From Pseudomonas frederiksbergensis (lineage in GTDB: Bacteria > Pseudomonadota > Gammaproteobacteria > Pseudomonadales > Pseudomonadaceae), in NCBI RefSeq assembly GCF_035751725.1, contig NZ_CP142104.1:2356001-2420000 (forward strand): DNA of 64,000 nucleotides, written 5' to 3'. The notes under the pieces are model-generated. The model was given only the letters and a program-made list of their open reading frames with translations. It did no database searches and was not told the DNA's origin. Each line of letters begins with the position of its first letter. Position 1 is the stretch's first letter. This document shows positions 63,533 to 64,000 of this stretch, in pieces. The translations under genes and the position numbers were made by a program.

Positions 63533-63589
63533 CTTTGGCCGTAGGCGATGACTAGCATGAAAACCCATTTGCAACGCTGGAGAACCTTG

Positions 63590-64000
63590 ATGCTGTCAGT
63601 ACTGCCGTTGATCGACCAAGCCGTTGCCGAGCTGGCGCCCGGGTTCAGGGCCCTGAGCATCGTGGTGCAGGCTGCGCCGCTCACCAACCCGGACGCCGCC
63701 CGTACGGCCCTGGATCGAGCCTGCCAGTCGGCGCTGGCGGGTGGGCCTGCCTGGGGAGAGGCCCATTTGCAGCAGTGGGCAGACACGTTTCGACTGTTCG
63801 GCGCCAAGCCGCAACGCACACCATGTTCGGCCGAAGCGTTGCGCAAGCGCGTGCTGCGTGACGGCAGCGTGCCGAGCCTGGATCCGGTCGTGGATCTCTA
63901 CAACGCCATCAGCATCGAGTATGCGATCCCTGTCGGCGGCGAAAATATCGAGGCGTACGTTGGCTCGCCGCGACTCGTTATCGCCGAGGGCTGCGAACCG
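63590..64000 (+). CDS. B3/B4 tRNA-binding-domain protein (5' part, cut by window)
   Basis: The ATG at 63590 has TGGAG eight bases upstream; 137 codons are open to the window edge. It begins MLSVLPLIDQAVAELAPGFR and has VPSLDPVVDLYNAISIEYAI followed by PVGGENIEAYVGSPRLVIAE, the core of the B3/B4 domain found in phenylalanyl-tRNA synthetase beta chains. Stand-alone members are thought to edit or deacylate mischarged amino acids, though this is not proven for this gene. Divergent from the XRE/cupin regulator, its probable controller. Confidence 0.83.
   Translation, partial: MLSVLPLIDQAVAELAPGFRALSIVVQAAPLTNPDAARTALDRACQSALAGGPAWGEAHLQQWADTFRLFGAKPQRTPCSAEALRKRVLRDGSVPSLDPVVDLYNAISIEYAIPVGGENIEAYVGSPRLVIAEGCEP

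Overview
The window is a chromosomal segment of a fluorescent-group Pseudomonas. The basis is the high G+C, pseudomonad-type proteins throughout (AcnB, MiaE, xylose ABC operon, a D-galactose dehydrogenase like the classic P. fluorescens enzyme), and several inverted repeats of the REP kind (GTGGCGAGGG / GGGAGCGxGC...). It carries about 53 genes, no rRNA or tRNA that I can see, no IS element and no CRISPR array.

Layout. 1-1777: 5' part of an Mrp-type Na+/H+ antiporter subunit A (minus strand). 2037-6823: a colicin/pyocin-type DNase bacteriocin locus: a killer protein with one intact HNH nuclease domain plus an upstream dead copy, its Im9-like immunity protein, and a frameshifted gene in which a second Im-like domain is fused to a pyocin-like protein with a truncated nuclease. 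6850-13037: EamA exporter, XRE/cupin regulator, FAD/NAD(P)-binding protein, Gfo/Idh/MocA dehydrogenase, SDR dehydrogenase and an aminoglycoside-phosphotransferase-like kinase. 13235-33228: a type VI secretion system with all 13 core genes in two divergent operons: leftward tssB-tssC-hcp-tssE-tssF-tssG-clpV-(nuclease-like gene)-vgrG-YwqK-like gene, and rightward tssJ-tssK-tssL-tssM-tssA. A PAAR-like DUF4280 gene lies at the far left end in the opposite orientation. 33225-37169: 2-hydroxyacid dehydrogenase, a low-G+C protein of three Ig-like repeats, and a serine/threonine-type permease.

37416-51791 is core metabolism and stress: acnB, a DUF1289 protein, a universal stress protein behind a perfect Anr/FNR-type box, miaE, a GFA-family protein, alkA-like and ada DNA alkylation repair genes, a Gly-rich exported protein, trkH, a LysE exporter with an AraC regulator, a GAF-GGDEF cyclase, and a second-type leuCD pair. 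51948-58614 is the D-xylose module (xylH, xylG, xylF, xylA leftward, xylR rightward; no xylB here). 58663-60773 holds small hypothetical genes, a GNAT acetyltransferase and a deletion scar joining GST and LysR remnants. 60973-62776 pairs a DeoR-type regulator with a D-galactose 1-dehydrogenase. The window ends in an XRE/cupin regulator divergent from a B3/B4-domain protein cut by the window edge.

Two regions are built for inter-bacterial competition (the bacteriocin locus and the T6SS). The strongest unusual signals are the dead nuclease modules in the bacteriocin locus, a PD-(D/E)XK-like gene inside the T6SS operon, a hairpin covering the tssB ribosome-binding site, a 139-bp palindrome upstream of acnB, a candidate structured RNA behind the Ig-repeat gene, and the GST/LysR scar.
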